Numbered from the stretch's first letter, positions 1 to 8,969 are shown. The stretch: DNA of 64,000 nucleotides from Fictibacillus phosphorivorans (GCF_007673525.1 NZ_VDZU01000001.1:1116001-1180000), one strand, 5' to 3'. The notes: generated by a model not told the origin, from the letters alone. Numbers and translations are program-made.

Positions 1-292
1 CGCTCCGCATATTTGTGAGGAACTTTGGGAATTGCTAGGTGGAGAAGGCAGCATCGCATATGCATCTTGGCCAGTTTGGGACGAAGCTCAACTTGTAGAG
101 AATGAAGTTGAAATTGTAGTCCAAGTGAACGGTAAACTTAAAGCGAAGATGACGATTGCCGCAAACATCAGTGGATCTGATATGGAAGAAGCTGCTTTAA
201 AAGATGAATCCGTTCAACAAAGCATTGAAGGAAAGACGATTCGCAAAGTTATTACAGTTCCAGGTAAGCTTGTGAATATCGTTGCGAATTAA
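1..292 (+). CDS. leuS: Leucyl-tRNA synthetase, C-terminal end (partial)
   Basis: The first 96 codons visible, open from the window edge in the frame beginning at base 2, give [12 protein letters not shown] followed by [11 protein letters not shown] and end IVAN. This matches the tail of bacterial LeuRS: the end of the helical anticodon-binding domain and the small C-terminal domain that contacts the tRNA core. The catalytic and editing domains lie outside the window. The enzyme charges tRNA-Leu in the cytoplasm. The rhodanese gene follows 15 bases later with no terminator between, so the two are probably co-transcribed. Confidence 0.95.
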   Translation, partial: APHICEELWELLGGEGSIAYASWPVWDEAQLVENEVEIVVQVNGKLKAKMTIAANISGSDMEEAALKDESVQQSIEGKTIRKVITVPGKLVNIVAN

Positions 293-307
293 AGGAGGCA
301 AACGCTA

Positions 308-607
308 ATGGAAGAATTAAAAGAAATTTCACCATCAGAAGTAAAGCAATTGCTCCAAGAGGGTAAAAAGATTTCTCTGATTGATGTTCGCGAAGATGAA
401 GAAGTAGCGGAAGGGAAAATCCCAGAGGCAGCGCATATCAAAATGGGTGAGATACCTGTTCGTTTAGATGAAATAAACAAAGACGAGGAACACATCATCG
501 TCTGCCGTTCCGGTCGACGCAGTGAGAATGTAGCATATTTTCTGCAAGATCATGGATATAAGGTCAAGAATATGACTGGCGGCATGTTGGAATATAGTAA
601 GGACTAA
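308..607 (+). CDS. Single-domain rhodanese-like protein
   Basis: A 99-residue cytoplasmic protein consisting of one rhodanese fold. LIDVREDEEVAEGKIPEAAHI near the N-terminus is the conserved CH2A region, and CRSGRRS is the active-site loop with the catalytic Cys and following Arg/Ser. Such proteins carry persulfide sulfur or act in redox repair; the donor and acceptor here are unknown. The start follows AAAGGAGG with good spacing. It lies directly behind leuS and is followed by a terminator. It resembles B. subtilis YtwF, but the name is not certain. Confidence 0.9.
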   Translation: MEELKEISPSEVKQLLQEGKKISLIDVREDEEVAEGKIPEAAHIKMGEIPVRLDEINKDEEHIIVCRSGRRSENVAYFLQDHGYKVKNMTGGMLEYSKD

Positions 608-612
608 TAATA

Positions 613-649
613 AACTCTCTGCTCAAGACATGAGTGGAGAGTTTTTTTT
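613..649 (+). terminator. Intrinsic terminator after the rhodanese gene
   Basis: AACTCTC (613-619) pairs with GAGAGTT (637-643), with an inner CTCA/TGAG stem, followed by a run of eight T. Confidence 0.85.
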
Positions 650-680
650 GGTTCTATAGGTTACTTTATTAAAGAATGTT

Positions 681-705
681 TAAATTTCCAAGAAATAGCC
701 GATAG
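681..705 (+). promoter_or_regulatory. Sigma-D-like promoter for the GGDEF-EAL gene
   Basis: TAAA (681-684) is followed 13 bases later by GCCGATAG (698-705). The sigma-D (motility sigma factor) consensus in Bacillus is TAAA, 14-16 bases, GCCGATAT. The -10 octamer matches at seven of eight positions. The spacer is one base short if TAAA is used, or 14 if TTAA (680-683) is used. The predicted start is about 712, just ahead of the SD at 728. No sigma-A pair of equal quality was seen. Confidence 0.5.
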
Positions 706-739
706 AAAGGGTATACTTATTAGCCTTGGAGGCTTACAA

Positions 740-2659
740 ATGCCATTAAAACACGCAGAAACTAAAAAATGGACCTATATCATAGCCGTTTTGTTTACCT
801 TACACACTGTAAGTACAATTGGTTTAATGTACAATCAAAGCTTTTTGATGTATGGAATAGATCTTGGAATTGTTGTGCTTTTTGCAATTCTGATATACAA
901 AATGCTGATCGTAAAAGATAGTTATGCGGTAAATCTAGAGCAGGAGATCTTAAATCATAAAGAAACGTTTGCTGAATTAGAAGCAAACCGCGTAAAGCTT
1001 CAAAACATATTTGATAGTATCGACGTTGCGATCTGGTCGCACAACCTAAAATCGAATAAACTTTTGATTACATCGGGTATTGAAAAATTATATGGTTATC
1101 CTTTGCAAGCTTTTTATGACGACTCAGAATTATGGAAGAAGGTAATTCATCCAGACGATGATGAGATCATCATGAACCGAGGCATTTCAATACAAAAGGG
1201 ATTGATCACTACAAGCGAATATCGCATCATGAAGCCGAACGGTGAGATACGATGGATCCAAGATCGGGGAATCCCTTTTTTAGATGCCAACAACGAATTA
1301 GTTGATTTTAACTCCATCCTTATTGATATTACGGAAAGAAAAAGAGCTGAGATAACGATTGAGCATATGGCTTATTATGATGAATTAACTGGTCTGCCAA
1401 ATCGTAATGGCTTTATGCAAGCGATTGAAAAACAAATACTAGAATCAAAGCTTCAAAATCGAAATCTAGCCTTAATGTATGTTGATCTCGATCGGTTTAA
1501 CGTTCTGAATGATACGCTTGGACATAGTTTTGGTGATCTGCTGCTTCAGAAAGTAGCGGAACTCTTAAAGGTTACGGTAGGTTATTACGGAACAGTCTTT
1601 AGAAGGAGCGGGGATGAATTTCTGATTTTGCTTAATTTTAAAGATATCAGTGAGATCAAACAGAAAGCAGAGCAGATTATTCAAGCTTTTACAAAACCGT
1701 TTAAATTGAGTGGGCAAGAAGTATTTACAACACCAAGCATCGGTATTAGTATCTATCCTGAGAATGGTACAGACAGCGAAACCCTCTTGAAACGTGCTGA
1801 TTCCGCTCTGTATCAGGCAAAAGAAAAAGGGCGAAACACTTATCAATTTTTCACAGAACAGCGTGATGGCAGGATGGAAAGAAGGTTAAACCTCGAACAT
1901 GGTTTAAGAAAAGCATTAATGAACAACGAGTTCTTTCTTGTTTATCAGCCTTTAGTTCATATCGGTAATAAGAAAATTCTAGGTGTTGAAGCGTTATTAC
2001 GCTGGAATAAAGAAGATGAAGGAATGATCTCTCCAGCTGAGTTTATTCCGATGGCTGAAGAAACGGGGCTGATTCTACCGATCGGTGAATGGGTGTTAAG
2101 AGAAGCTTGTATGCAAGGATTAAGTTGGCATAAACATGGCTTCAATGATCTCTTGATCTCGGTAAATATTTCAGTTAGACAGCTATTAGATGAATCTTTT
2201 ATTGAAAGAGTAGAAAGTATTCTTTCAGAGACTGAATTCCCACCTACTTCATTAGAGTTGGAGATTACAGAAAGCACGACGATGCAAAACATGGAAGAAG
2301 CTCTTCCAATTTTGAATGCTTTAAGAGCAAAAGGAATTCGCATTTCAGTGGATGACTTTGGTACGGGTTACTCCTCTTTAACGTATTTGAGACAATTGCC
2401 TGTTGATACATTAAAGATTGATAAGATGTTCATCGATGACATCTTAATAGATCAAAAAGCAGGAGCGATTGTAAAAACGATTATTGATATGGGACACAAT
2501 CTTGATTTTCACGTCATTGCAGAAGGTATAGAGAGCCGTGAGCAGATTGATTTCTTAGTAGAACAAGGATGTATATACGGTCAAGGTTATCATCTGTACA
2601 AACCACTTCATGCTGATGAACTCCAAAGACAGTTACATAAGAATGTTGTTATGAATTAA
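740..2659 (+). CDS. Membrane PAS-GGDEF-EAL c-di-GMP turnover protein
   Basis: A 639-residue protein. Two transmembrane helices (about 11-30 and 37-57) are followed by a short coiled region, a PAS domain (about 85-205), a GGDEF domain (about 207-372) and an EAL domain (about 385-630). The GGDEF signature is SGDEF (290-294), a variant also found in active diguanylate cyclases. No RxxD inhibitory site precedes it. The EAL side looks intact: EALLRW at 417, DDFGTGYSSL and AEGIES are present, so c-di-GMP hydrolysis is expected. Whether the cyclase half makes c-di-GMP or only binds GTP cannot be told from sequence. The start follows GGAGG at 728. It stands alone between terminators. Confidence 0.92.
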   Translation: MPLKHAETKKWTYIIAVLFTLHTVSTIGLMYNQSFLMYGIDLGIVVLFAILIYKMLIVKDSYAVNLEQEILNHKETFAELEANRVKLQNIFDSIDVAIWSHNLKSNKLLITSGIEKLYGYPLQAFYDDSELWKKVIHPDDDEIIMNRGISIQKGLITTSEYRIMKPNGEIRWIQDRGIPFLDANNELVDFNSILIDITERKRAEITIEHMAYYDELTGLPNRNGFMQAIEKQILESKLQNRNLALMYVDLDRFNVLNDTLGHSFGDLLLQKVAELLKVTVGYYGTVFRRSGDEFLILLNFKDISEIKQKAEQIIQAFTKPFKLSGQEVFTTPSIGISIYPENGTDSETLLKRADSALYQAKEKGRNTYQFFTEQRDGRMERRLNLEHGLRKALMNNEFFLVYQPLVHIGNKKILGVEALLRWNKEDEGMISPAEFIPMAEETGLILPIGEWVLREACMQGLSWHKHGFNDLLISVNISVRQLLDESFIERVESILSETEFPPTSLELEITESTTMQNMEEALPILNALRAKGIRISVDDFGTGYSSLTYLRQLPVDTLKIDKMFIDDILIDQKAGAIVKTIIDMGHNLDFHVIAEGIESREQIDFLVEQGCIYGQGYHLYKPLHADELQRQLHKNVVMN

Positions 2660-2663
2660 AAAG

Positions 2664-2706
2664 AAGCTTAAAATGTCGTGGATGAAACGGTGTTTTAAGC
2701 TTTTTT
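2664..2706 (+). terminator. Intrinsic terminator after the GGDEF-EAL gene
   Basis: AAGCTTAAAA (2664-2673) pairs perfectly with TTTTAAGCTT (2693-2702) and runs into T residues. Confidence 0.85.
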
Positions 2707-2855
2707 AATGAATTTATAATCAAGTCGCTTTCTCGAGGAGTACATTTGGAACTTCTTGACCTACAAACGAGACTACTATTACACAATCAAATGTTTTATA
2801 TTCTTCATTTCGTGAAACACTACATAAGTAGACAAATAGAAGGAGTGGATATGTA

Positions 2856-3491
2856 GTGAATGTATTAGTAATCGGAGCAAACGGTAATATTGGTAAAATG
2901 ACATGTAATATACTAGCTGATCAAGAACACTCTATTAAAGCGATGGTACGAAAGGAAGAACAGCAAGATCATTTTCAACATGAGAATATTCAAGCCGTTT
3001 TAGGTGATTTGGAACAAGATTTTGACCATGTTTATGAAGGGATTGAAGCTGTTATCTTTACAGCAGGTTCTGGTGGTCATACAGGACCTGAGAAAACAGA
3101 CGCTGTAGATTATGAAGGAGCGGTAAAGTCTATACAATTAGCACAAAAACATAAGGTGAAACAATTTATTCTTGTAAGTTCAATTGGTGCTGACACTCCT
3201 GAAAAAGGACCAGAAGGACTTCAGCATTACTTAGAGGCAAAAGGAAAAGCTGATCAAGAACTGATCAACAGCACATTAAATTATACGATCTTGCGTCCGG
3301 GTGCGCTGACGGATGAGGACGGAATGGGCATGATCCAAGCTAAAGAAAAACTGAACGAGCGCGGATCTATTCCTCGAGCAGATGTGGCAAGAACACTTGC
3401 GGCATGTATTGGCAATGAAAACGTAAGCCAAAAAGTTTTTGAACTGATTGAAGGAGAAGTACCTATTCAAACTGCTCTTGAAAATTTGTAA
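2856..3491 (+). CDS. Atypical SDR-family NAD(P)-binding protein
   Basis: A 211-residue cytoplasmic protein with an N-terminal Rossmann motif, VIGANGNIGKMT, a variant of GxxGxxG. VSSIGAD and YTILRPGALTDE are typical of the YwnB/YhfK-like atypical SDR group (NAD(P)H-binding domain), which lacks the classical YxxxK site. Members are putative NAD(P)-binding oxidoreductases or isomerases with unknown substrate. The GTG start is chosen because AGAAGGAG lies 10 bases upstream at 2838-2845. It is monocistronic. Confidence 0.85.
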   Translation: MNVLVIGANGNIGKMTCNILADQEHSIKAMVRKEEQQDHFQHENIQAVLGDLEQDFDHVYEGIEAVIFTAGSGGHTGPEKTDAVDYEGAVKSIQLAQKHKVKQFILVSSIGADTPEKGPEGLQHYLEAKGKADQELINSTLNYTILRPGALTDEDGMGMIQAKEKLNERGSIPRADVARTLAACIGNENVSQKVFELIEGEVPIQTALENL

Positions 3492-3522
3492 GACAAAACT
3501 AGTCAAAACTTAACAAAGGATA

Positions 3523-3582
3523 AGCATCTCCAAAGGCCGAAGAACTATCAAAACAATTGGCTGAAAGGGGATGCTTTTTATG
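3523..3582 (+). promoter_or_regulatory. Hairpin whose 3' arm holds the SD of cse60
   Basis: AAGCATCTCC (3523-3532) is complementary, with one G-U pair, to GGGGATGCTT (3567-3576), followed by TTTAT. The downstream arm contains AAAGGGG, the SD of the next gene, and an upstream ATG. It could be a terminator for the SDR gene, an SD-masking element, or both. Confidence 0.55.
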
Positions 3583-3783
3583 ATTCAAGTAAAAATCTTC
3601 GATGAAGATCATGAAGAGGATTTAGAGATCGCTATAAATGAGTTTCTGAGTATCGTTCCTCCAGAGAATGTTGTGGATATTAAATATCAGATTGCCGTTT
3701 GTGATAATGTGCACTCAGAGGACGATACGATGTTTTCCTTTTCAGCGTTGATTATCTATAAGAAAATTGGAACGCATAAATAA
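3580..3783 (+). CDS. cse60: Cse60-like sporulation protein
   Basis: A 67-residue soluble protein, MIQVKIFDEDHEEDLEIAIN at the start and FSALIIYKKIG near the end. The pattern (MIQVK-FDE-H--DLE, then IKYQ and FSA-IIY) is that of Cse60, a small sigma-E-controlled sporulation protein of B. subtilis with no known biochemical role. An ATG at 3571 overlaps the SD, so the ATG at 3580, nine bases after AAAGGGG, is preferred. I could not confirm a sigma-E promoter. The family assignment rests on memory of the family pattern. Confidence 0.75.
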   Translation: MIQVKIFDEDHEEDLEIAINEFLSIVPPENVVDIKYQIAVCDNVHSEDDTMFSFSALIIYKKIGTHK

Positions 3784-3828
3784 AAAAGAGTGGCAACCAT
3801 TAAGCGGGTTGTCACTCTTCTTGTTTTA
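3782..3828. terminator. Bidirectional terminator, cse60 / ytfP
   Basis: AAGAGTGGCAACC (3786-3798) pairs with GGTTGTCACTCTT (3807-3819) with one wobble. It has T-rich flanks on both strands and lies between convergent genes. Confidence 0.85.
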
Positions 3829-3833
3829 TAGGG

Positions 3834-5096
3834 TTAGCCCAATGCATGGTAAGCTGCGTTAGTACCCGCAATATTACCTGTTACAAAGGCAACGGTAATA
3901 TTATAACCACCTGTGTATCCGTGAAGATCTAATATTTCACCACAGAAGAATAAGCCTTCTTGTTTCTTAGATGCCATCGTTTGAGGAGCGATCTCTTTAA
4001 CTGAAACACCGCCGCCTGTAACGAATGCTTTTTCGATCGATAATGTACCGTTAACCGAAAAAGAGAAACCTTTCATTTGTGCAACAAGCTGACGAAGCGC
4101 TTGTTTGGAGACTTGATCAGCAATCGCCTCACCATCAATCTCTGCTCGTTCGATTAAAAAATGAAGGAACTTTTCTGGAAGTAATCCTCTGAGTACATTT
4201 TTAAGTGCTTTTTTAGGTTCAGCATCTATTCTTTTCTGTAAGGAATTTATTAACGTGTCTTCATTTTCATCAGGAAAAGAATCAATTCTCATCTCGATCG
4301 TTGGTACATCAAACTTTTTCAACGCTTTGACTACATATTGGCTGCATCTTAATGCTGCAGGTCCGGATACTCCAAAATGAGTAAAAATCATGTCCATCTG
4401 ATGGGCTTTGATCAACTTGCCTTTTGGATTCCATACAGAGAGTGCAACGTTCCTTAATGATATACCTTGCAACGTTTTATGTTTGATGAATGGTTCATTA
4501 GAAGTGATAGGAACCTCAGTCGGGTAGAGCTCTGTGATCGTGTGCCCCGCCTTTTTTGCCCATGCGTAACCATCACCTGTGGAACCTGTATGTGGAACAG
4601 ATTTACCGCCTACGGCAATTACAATCGATTTTGTTTGGATCATTTCTCCGCTATGCAGGATGATCTCATGAATATCTTCTCCATAATGTATCGTTTTTAC
4701 GGGTGTGTTCGTTCGGATCGTAACACCAAGCTGCTTTATTTTTTGCAGAAGAGCAGCCACAACATCAGTTGCCTTATTAGTAACAGGGAACATGCGTCCA
4801 TGGTCTTCTTCTTTTAGTTCGATGCCTAGCCCTTCGAAAAATTGAATGATGTCTTCGTTGTTAAAAACAGAAAAGGCGCTGTATAAAAAACGTCCGTTAC
4901 CCGGAATATGTTTGATGATTTCTTCAACAGGCAAGCGGTTTGTGACGTTGCAACGCCCGCCACCTGAAATAGCCAGTTTACGACCTAGTTTTTCTCCTTT
5001 ATCGATTAACAGTACACGTGCACCATTCGTAGCAGCACCGACACTCGCCATGAGGCCAGAAGGTCCACCGCCGATTACTATACAATCATAAGTCAT
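3834..5096 (-). CDS. HI0933/YtfP-family FAD-dependent oxidoreductase
   Basis: A 420-residue flavoprotein. The N-terminus, [14 protein letters not shown], is the FAD-binding GxGxxG motif, followed by [21 protein letters not shown], the signature of the HI0933/BaiN/YtfP family. The C-terminus contains [19 protein letters not shown], the second FAD contact. Members are NAD(P)/FAD-dependent oxidoreductases; the substrate in bacilli is unknown. An upstream in-frame TTG at 5123 has no SD, so the ATG at 5096 is chosen, although its SD (GAAAG) is also weak. It is convergent with cse60 and divergent from murJ. Confidence 0.9.
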   Translation of the reverse strand: MTYDCIVIGGGPSGLMASVGAATNGARVLLIDKGEKLGRKLAISGGGRCNVTNRLPVEEIIKHIPGNGRFLYSAFSVFNNEDIIQFFEGLGIELKEEDHGRMFPVTNKATDVVAALLQKIKQLGVTIRTNTPVKTIHYGEDIHEIILHSGEMIQTKSIVIAVGGKSVPHTGSTGDGYAWAKKAGHTITELYPTEVPITSNEPFIKHKTLQGISLRNVALSVWNPKGKLIKAHQMDMIFTHFGVSGPAALRCSQYVVKALKKFDVPTIEMRIDSFPDENEDTLINSLQKRIDAEPKKALKNVLRGLLPEKFLHFLIERAEIDGEAIADQVSKQALRQLVAQMKGFSFSVNGTLSIEKAFVTGGGVSVKEIAPQTMASKKQEGLFFCGEILDLHGYTGGYNITVAFVTGNIAGTNAAYHALG

Positions 5097-5280
5097 ACAA
5101 TCCCAACTTTCTAATACGTTCAATAAAAGTCATTTCATACAATAGCATAGCTTTAACAAAAAGACTATAAGTTTCATAATCCTTACTTTTTTGCAAAAAG
5201 TTAAAGTAGGTTACATCCGCTTTTAATGTGATACAATATCAATAATGTTTTTTAGGATGATTAGTAGGAGCTGAAAATAG

Positions 5281-6885
5281 TTGTCTCGATTACTTCATGG
5301 AACATTGATTCTATCCGCTGCGACGTTTTTCTCAAAATTCATCGGATTGATCTTTGTCATTCCATTTACCAATCTAGTAGAAGAACAAGGTATGGCTCTA
5401 TACGGCTATGCTTATATTCCATACACCATATTACTTAGTATTTCCACAATGGGAGTTCCGCTTGCTGTTTCTAAATTTGTTTCTAAATATAATGCATTAG
5501 GAGATTATGCGGCAGGGAGGAAATTGCTAAAATCTGGTCTTCTCGTCATGACGCTGACAGGAACGCTAGCTTTTGTCATCTTGTATATGCTGGCACCTAT
5601 ACTTGCGCATCAGATTATCGATGAAAAAGGCGGACAAGGCAACAGCATTGAAGACATTACATTAGTTATTCGAATGGTAAGTACGGCCCTAATCGTAGTA
5701 CCATCCATGAGTTTGATTCGTGGATATTTCCAAGGCTTTCAATCTATGGGACCAACAGCGGTGTCACAAGTCATTGAGCAGATCGTTCGAATTGTGTTCA
5801 TTCTTGTTGGAAGTTTCGTTGTAATTAATCTAATGAACGGTGAGATAACAACAGCCGTTGCGCTTTCTACATTTGCAGCTACGCTAGGAGCAGTTGCAGG
5901 CTTAGCCGTTCTCATCTGGTATTGGATCAAAAGAAAACCGCATCTGGACAAGATGTATAGAGAAAGTAAACCTGTTGCAGATATTTCGTTAAAAGATATT
6001 TATAAGGAAACGATCAAATATGCGATTCCGTTTGTAGCTGTCGGTCTAGCTATTCCGCTCTATCAGATGGTGGACCAGTTTACGATCGTAAATACGCTTA
6101 AGAAAATGGATTATACGCTGAAAGAAGCGGAATCTGTATTCGCCATCATCACTCAGATCGCGCATAAGCTTGTAATGATTCCAGTATCATTAGCAACTGC
6201 TCTTGCACTAACCTTGATACCTGTCATAACGAAGTCGTTCACCCAAAACGATGATGAGATACTTCATAAACAGATCACGCAAACGTTTCAGATGGTGCTG
6301 TTCTTAACTGCACCAGCAGCGATCGGGCTAACAGTTCTTGCATACCCTGCATATGGTGCACTCTTTGGGTTGTCATCTATGGAGACCGGTGGTTATTATC
6401 TTCAATGGTACGCTCCGACCGCGTTATGGTTTGCGATGTTTACTGTTACGGCAGCGATCTTACAGGGACTTAACCAGCAACGTTATGCGTTTATCAGTTT
6501 ATCAGCTGGTTTTTTAGCGAAATTGATTCTAAACAAACCTTTATTATTGCTGTTCGGTGGGACCGGCTCTGTTATTGCAACAGACATCGGATACACACTT
6601 TCGATCTTGTTTAATCTGTATATCATTAAAAAATACAGCGGCTTCTCCTTTAAATGGGTATATCGAAGAACGGTTCTGATCACGTTGTTTTGCGCAGCGA
6701 TGGCTGTTACTGTTATGATCGTATCCGCGCTCTTAGGTGAGACTGAAACAAGACTTGATACAATCATTAAATTAACAGCAGGAATTCTCTCTGGGGGAGC
6801 AGTGTACGTGTTCTTAAGTCACCGATCAGGATTATTAAATATCATACTAGGTGATCGCATTCCTTTTTTGAAACGCAGAAAATAA
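5281..6885 (+). CDS. murJ: Lipid II flippase MurJ (YtgP)
   Basis: A 534-residue polytopic membrane protein with about 14 hydrophobic segments and the MVF/MATE-type polysaccharide exporter pattern (LLHGTLILSAATFFSKFIGL at the start). In B. subtilis the orthologue YtgP acts as MurJ, moving lipid II across the membrane for peptidoglycan synthesis, redundantly with Amj. The TTG start at 5281 is preceded by TAGGAG. The C-terminus is basic (FLKRRK). It is monocistronic and ends at a strong terminator. Assignment to the MurJ branch follows length, synteny and the N-terminal motif. Confidence 0.9.
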   Translation: MSRLLHGTLILSAATFFSKFIGLIFVIPFTNLVEEQGMALYGYAYIPYTILLSISTMGVPLAVSKFVSKYNALGDYAAGRKLLKSGLLVMTLTGTLAFVILYMLAPILAHQIIDEKGGQGNSIEDITLVIRMVSTALIVVPSMSLIRGYFQGFQSMGPTAVSQVIEQIVRIVFILVGSFVVINLMNGEITTAVALSTFAATLGAVAGLAVLIWYWIKRKPHLDKMYRESKPVADISLKDIYKETIKYAIPFVAVGLAIPLYQMVDQFTIVNTLKKMDYTLKEAESVFAIITQIAHKLVMIPVSLATALALTLIPVITKSFTQNDDEILHKQITQTFQMVLFLTAPAAIGLTVLAYPAYGALFGLSSMETGGYYLQWYAPTALWFAMFTVTAAILQGLNQQRYAFISLSAGFLAKLILNKPLLLLFGGTGSVIATDIGYTLSILFNLYIIKKYSGFSFKWVYRRTVLITLFCAAMAVTVMIVSALLGETETRLDTIIKLTAGILSGGAVYVFLSHRSGLLNIILGDRIPFLKRRK

Positions 6886-6892
6886 GTAAAAG

Positions 6893-6925
6893 AAAAAAGA
6901 AGGCTGATAAGTAGCCTTCTTTTTC
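6893..6925. terminator. Bidirectional terminator, murJ / DUF6884 gene
   Basis: AAGAAGGCT (6897-6905) pairs with AGCCTTCTT (6913-6921), with T and A runs on the outer sides. Confidence 0.85.
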
Positions 6926-6933
6926 TGCGGTAT

Positions 6934-7368
6934 TCATTTTTTGACATGATTTTGTTCATCATACCATTTAAGTTGATTACCAATGCTGTATCCTTCGAGA
7001 GGAACTTCAAATTGAAATCCTGCTCTTTCAAGCGCGGGCTGTAAGAATTCCCGGTATACCCAGCCGCCATGAATAAAAATCTTACATTGAGAAGGCTTAA
7101 CGTTTTGTTCTAAGTCTTGTATCACGTGATGTGCCCATTCCCGTTTTTCAGATGTCGTAAAATTTTTGATAGAAACATTATACGGTTCAATGTATTGGTC
7201 TTTCGTTACGAGTCCTTCTTTAGCACTAAAAAAGTAAAAATCATCATAATGGTTTTGTGCGTATTGAACAGACTTAACGAATAAGGGACTTATGTATAAA
7301 TCTATAGCTGCAGAAGGGGTAGAAGCTTTTTTTCGAGCAGTTGCTAGAAGACCTATTTTCCTTTTCAT
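6934..7368 (-). CDS. DUF6884-like protein
   Basis: A 144-residue soluble protein of unknown function. Visible landmarks are ARDLY-like AAIDLYISPLF, FYFFSAKEGLV and IEPYNVSI, the pattern I associate with DUF6884, where the SAK-G and IEPY motifs are conserved; GLLATARKK stands where that family usually has a CS-KK motif. The start follows AGGAGG. Members are scattered in bacteria and phage; some lie near DNA-modification genes, but nothing here supports that. It is convergent with murJ and divergent from the pseudouridine synthase gene. Confidence 0.65.
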   Translation of the reverse strand: MKRKIGLLATARKKASTPSAAIDLYISPLFVKSVQYAQNHYDDFYFFSAKEGLVTKDQYIEPYNVSIKNFTTSEKREWAHHVIQDLEQNVKPSQCKIFIHGGWVYREFLQPALERAGFQFEVPLEGYSIGNQLKWYDEQNHVKK

Positions 7369-7470
7369 TCCAATTCCTCCTATAGTACTAAATTACCCCG
7401 TTTCTTCAAAAATCAATCAATTTTTTACAATAATATAGGAAAAAAAGATCATTCATTCTGGAGGTATCTT

Positions 7471-8199
7471 ATGAGAATAGATAAATGGTTATCAAATACA
7501 GGCTTTGGAAGCAGAAAAGAAGTAAAACAGCTGCTAAAATCAGGTGCAGTTACGTTGAACGGTGAGGTTGTAAAGGATGCAAAAACTCAAGCAAACCCGG
7601 ATACTGATAACGTTTTGGTTCATGGTGAAGAAGCTGTTTATAGGGAGTTCATCTACTTAATGATGAACAAGCCTCAAGGGGTCATCTCGGCGACTGAAGA
7701 CTCTAGGCACGAAACGGTAATCGATCTTCTTTATATGGAAGATCAGAATTTTGAACCATTTCCTGTTGGGAGATTAGATATTGATACTGAGGGATTATTG
7801 ATATTAACCAATGATGGTCAGCTATCTCACTCTTTGTTATCACCTAAAAAACATGTTCCTAAGACTTATTACGCAAAAATAAATGGATCGATTCCAGAGG
7901 ATGCATTTGAAAGCTTTAAAGAGGGTGTCATCTTAGATGATGGGTATAAAACAAAGCCTGCTTTATTAAAAATCTTGTCAAATGACGAAAAAGAATCAGA
8001 GATTGAGCTAACCATCACTGAAGGAAAGTTTCATCAAGTGAAAAGAATGTTTGAGGCTATAGGGAGAAAGGTCATTTTCTTAAAACGAATTCAGATGGGA
8101 CAACTCAAGCTTGATGAATCACTTGAGTTAGGAATGTATCGAGAGCTTGCAGAAGAAGAACTATCCTTACTTTCTTTAAAAGAGGATGTTTTTGAATAA
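7471..8199 (+). CDS. RsuA-family 16S rRNA pseudouridine synthase
   Basis: A 242-residue protein. Residues 1-60 form an S4 RNA-binding domain (MRIDKWLSNTGFGSRKEVKQ); the rest is the catalytic domain with GRLDIDTEGLLILTNDG, which carries the catalytic Asp of the RsuA/RluB/E/F group, and KTYYA and GKFHQVKRM motifs. Length and order match B. subtilis YtzG, predicted to modify U516 (E. coli numbering) of 16S rRNA. The SD TGGAGG is well placed. Confidence 0.9.
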   Translation: MRIDKWLSNTGFGSRKEVKQLLKSGAVTLNGEVVKDAKTQANPDTDNVLVHGEEAVYREFIYLMMNKPQGVISATEDSRHETVIDLLYMEDQNFEPFPVGRLDIDTEGLLILTNDGQLSHSLLSPKKHVPKTYYAKINGSIPEDAFESFKEGVILDDGYKTKPALLKILSNDEKESEIELTITEGKFHQVKRMFEAIGRKVIFLKRIQMGQLKLDESLELGMYRELAEEELSLLSLKEDVFE

Positions 8200-8240
8200 T
8201 TTATAAGGGGTATCTTCCAATAAAAAGGAGTTGTATACCA

Positions 8241-8876
8241 ATGAAATTATCTGCAGAGAAGTTAATGGGTGCAAAAGCTCAAAATCATACGATATCGACT
8301 GAAGAAACACAGCATAAAATCGACGACATTCTATTTAATATGTACGATCACCGTTTATGTTATTTTACGTACACCGTTGACAATGGAATCAATCAGCGTG
8401 AAGAGATTCCCTCAGATAAGCATATGGAAACAGTTGTTGCTGCCACTTCAGGCATCGGTACACAACATACTCCGTTTACAGGAACCTCTAACCTTGCTGC
8501 TAATCAGAACTATGGAAAAGAGACCTTTTTTATCCCTTGGCATCAAGTGAAAGAATTTGATGAAGATAAACTTGTGTTTTCCGGAAATGAATTACAAAGA
8601 GATGAACCAAAAGAGTGTTATTCTTATATGGCTATAAAAGATTGGACTGTCATCGATCAAGATGGTGAAAAAATCGGAAAGATAAAAGATCTGATCATTG
8701 ATACAGATCGTCAGCAAGTTATTGGTTTTTCTCTTGCGGAAGGATTTTGGAAGAACTTATTCGGTCAGGATGATAAGTATATGCCTGTTTCAGGAACACC
8801 GAATTGGGAAAACCGTGAATGGAACATTGAAAGAACTCCTGATCTGCTCTTAAGAGATAACAAGGACGAACTTTAA
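8241..8876 (+). CDS. PRC-barrel domain protein
   Basis: A 211-residue soluble protein. A PRC-barrel-like stretch in the C-terminal half (about 125-185) reads TVIDQDGEKIGKIKDLIIDTD and VIGFSLAEGFW; the N-terminal half may hold a second, weaker copy. PRC-barrel proteins of bacilli (YrrD-like) are of unknown role. The start follows AAAAAGGAG. It lies 41 bases behind the pseudouridine synthase and may share its transcript. No transmembrane segment is seen. Confidence 0.7.
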   Translation: MKLSAEKLMGAKAQNHTISTEETQHKIDDILFNMYDHRLCYFTYTVDNGINQREEIPSDKHMETVVAATSGIGTQHTPFTGTSNLAANQNYGKETFFIPWHQVKEFDEDKLVFSGNELQRDEPKECYSYMAIKDWTVIDQDGEKIGKIKDLIIDTDRQQVIGFSLAEGFWKNLFGQDDKYMPVSGTPNWENREWNIERTPDLLLRDNKDEL

Positions 8877-8892
8877 TACTAGTTAATAACAA

Positions 8893-8928
8893 AAAAAGTC
8901 CCCGCTAATTAATTAGCGGGGATTATTT
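8893..8928. terminator. Terminator between PRC-barrel gene and ytzE
   Basis: A perfect 24-base palindrome, 8899-8922. The T run is strong on the minus strand (for ytzE) and weaker on the plus strand. Confidence 0.85.
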
Positions 8929-8969
8929 AATGCAATATGCTTATCCGAAAATTATTTATTATATCTTCT

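Noticed and set aside
289..498. Minus-strand frame within the rhodanese gene
   Set aside because: It lies wholly over a well-supported gene, without SD or family motif.
4467..4817. 116-codon plus-strand frame opposite ytfP
   Set aside because: Fully antisense to a conserved flavoprotein; no initiation signals.
8269..8550. 93-codon plus-strand frame in the PRC-barrel gene
   Set aside because: Shifted frame within a gene with a strong SD and a recognisable domain.
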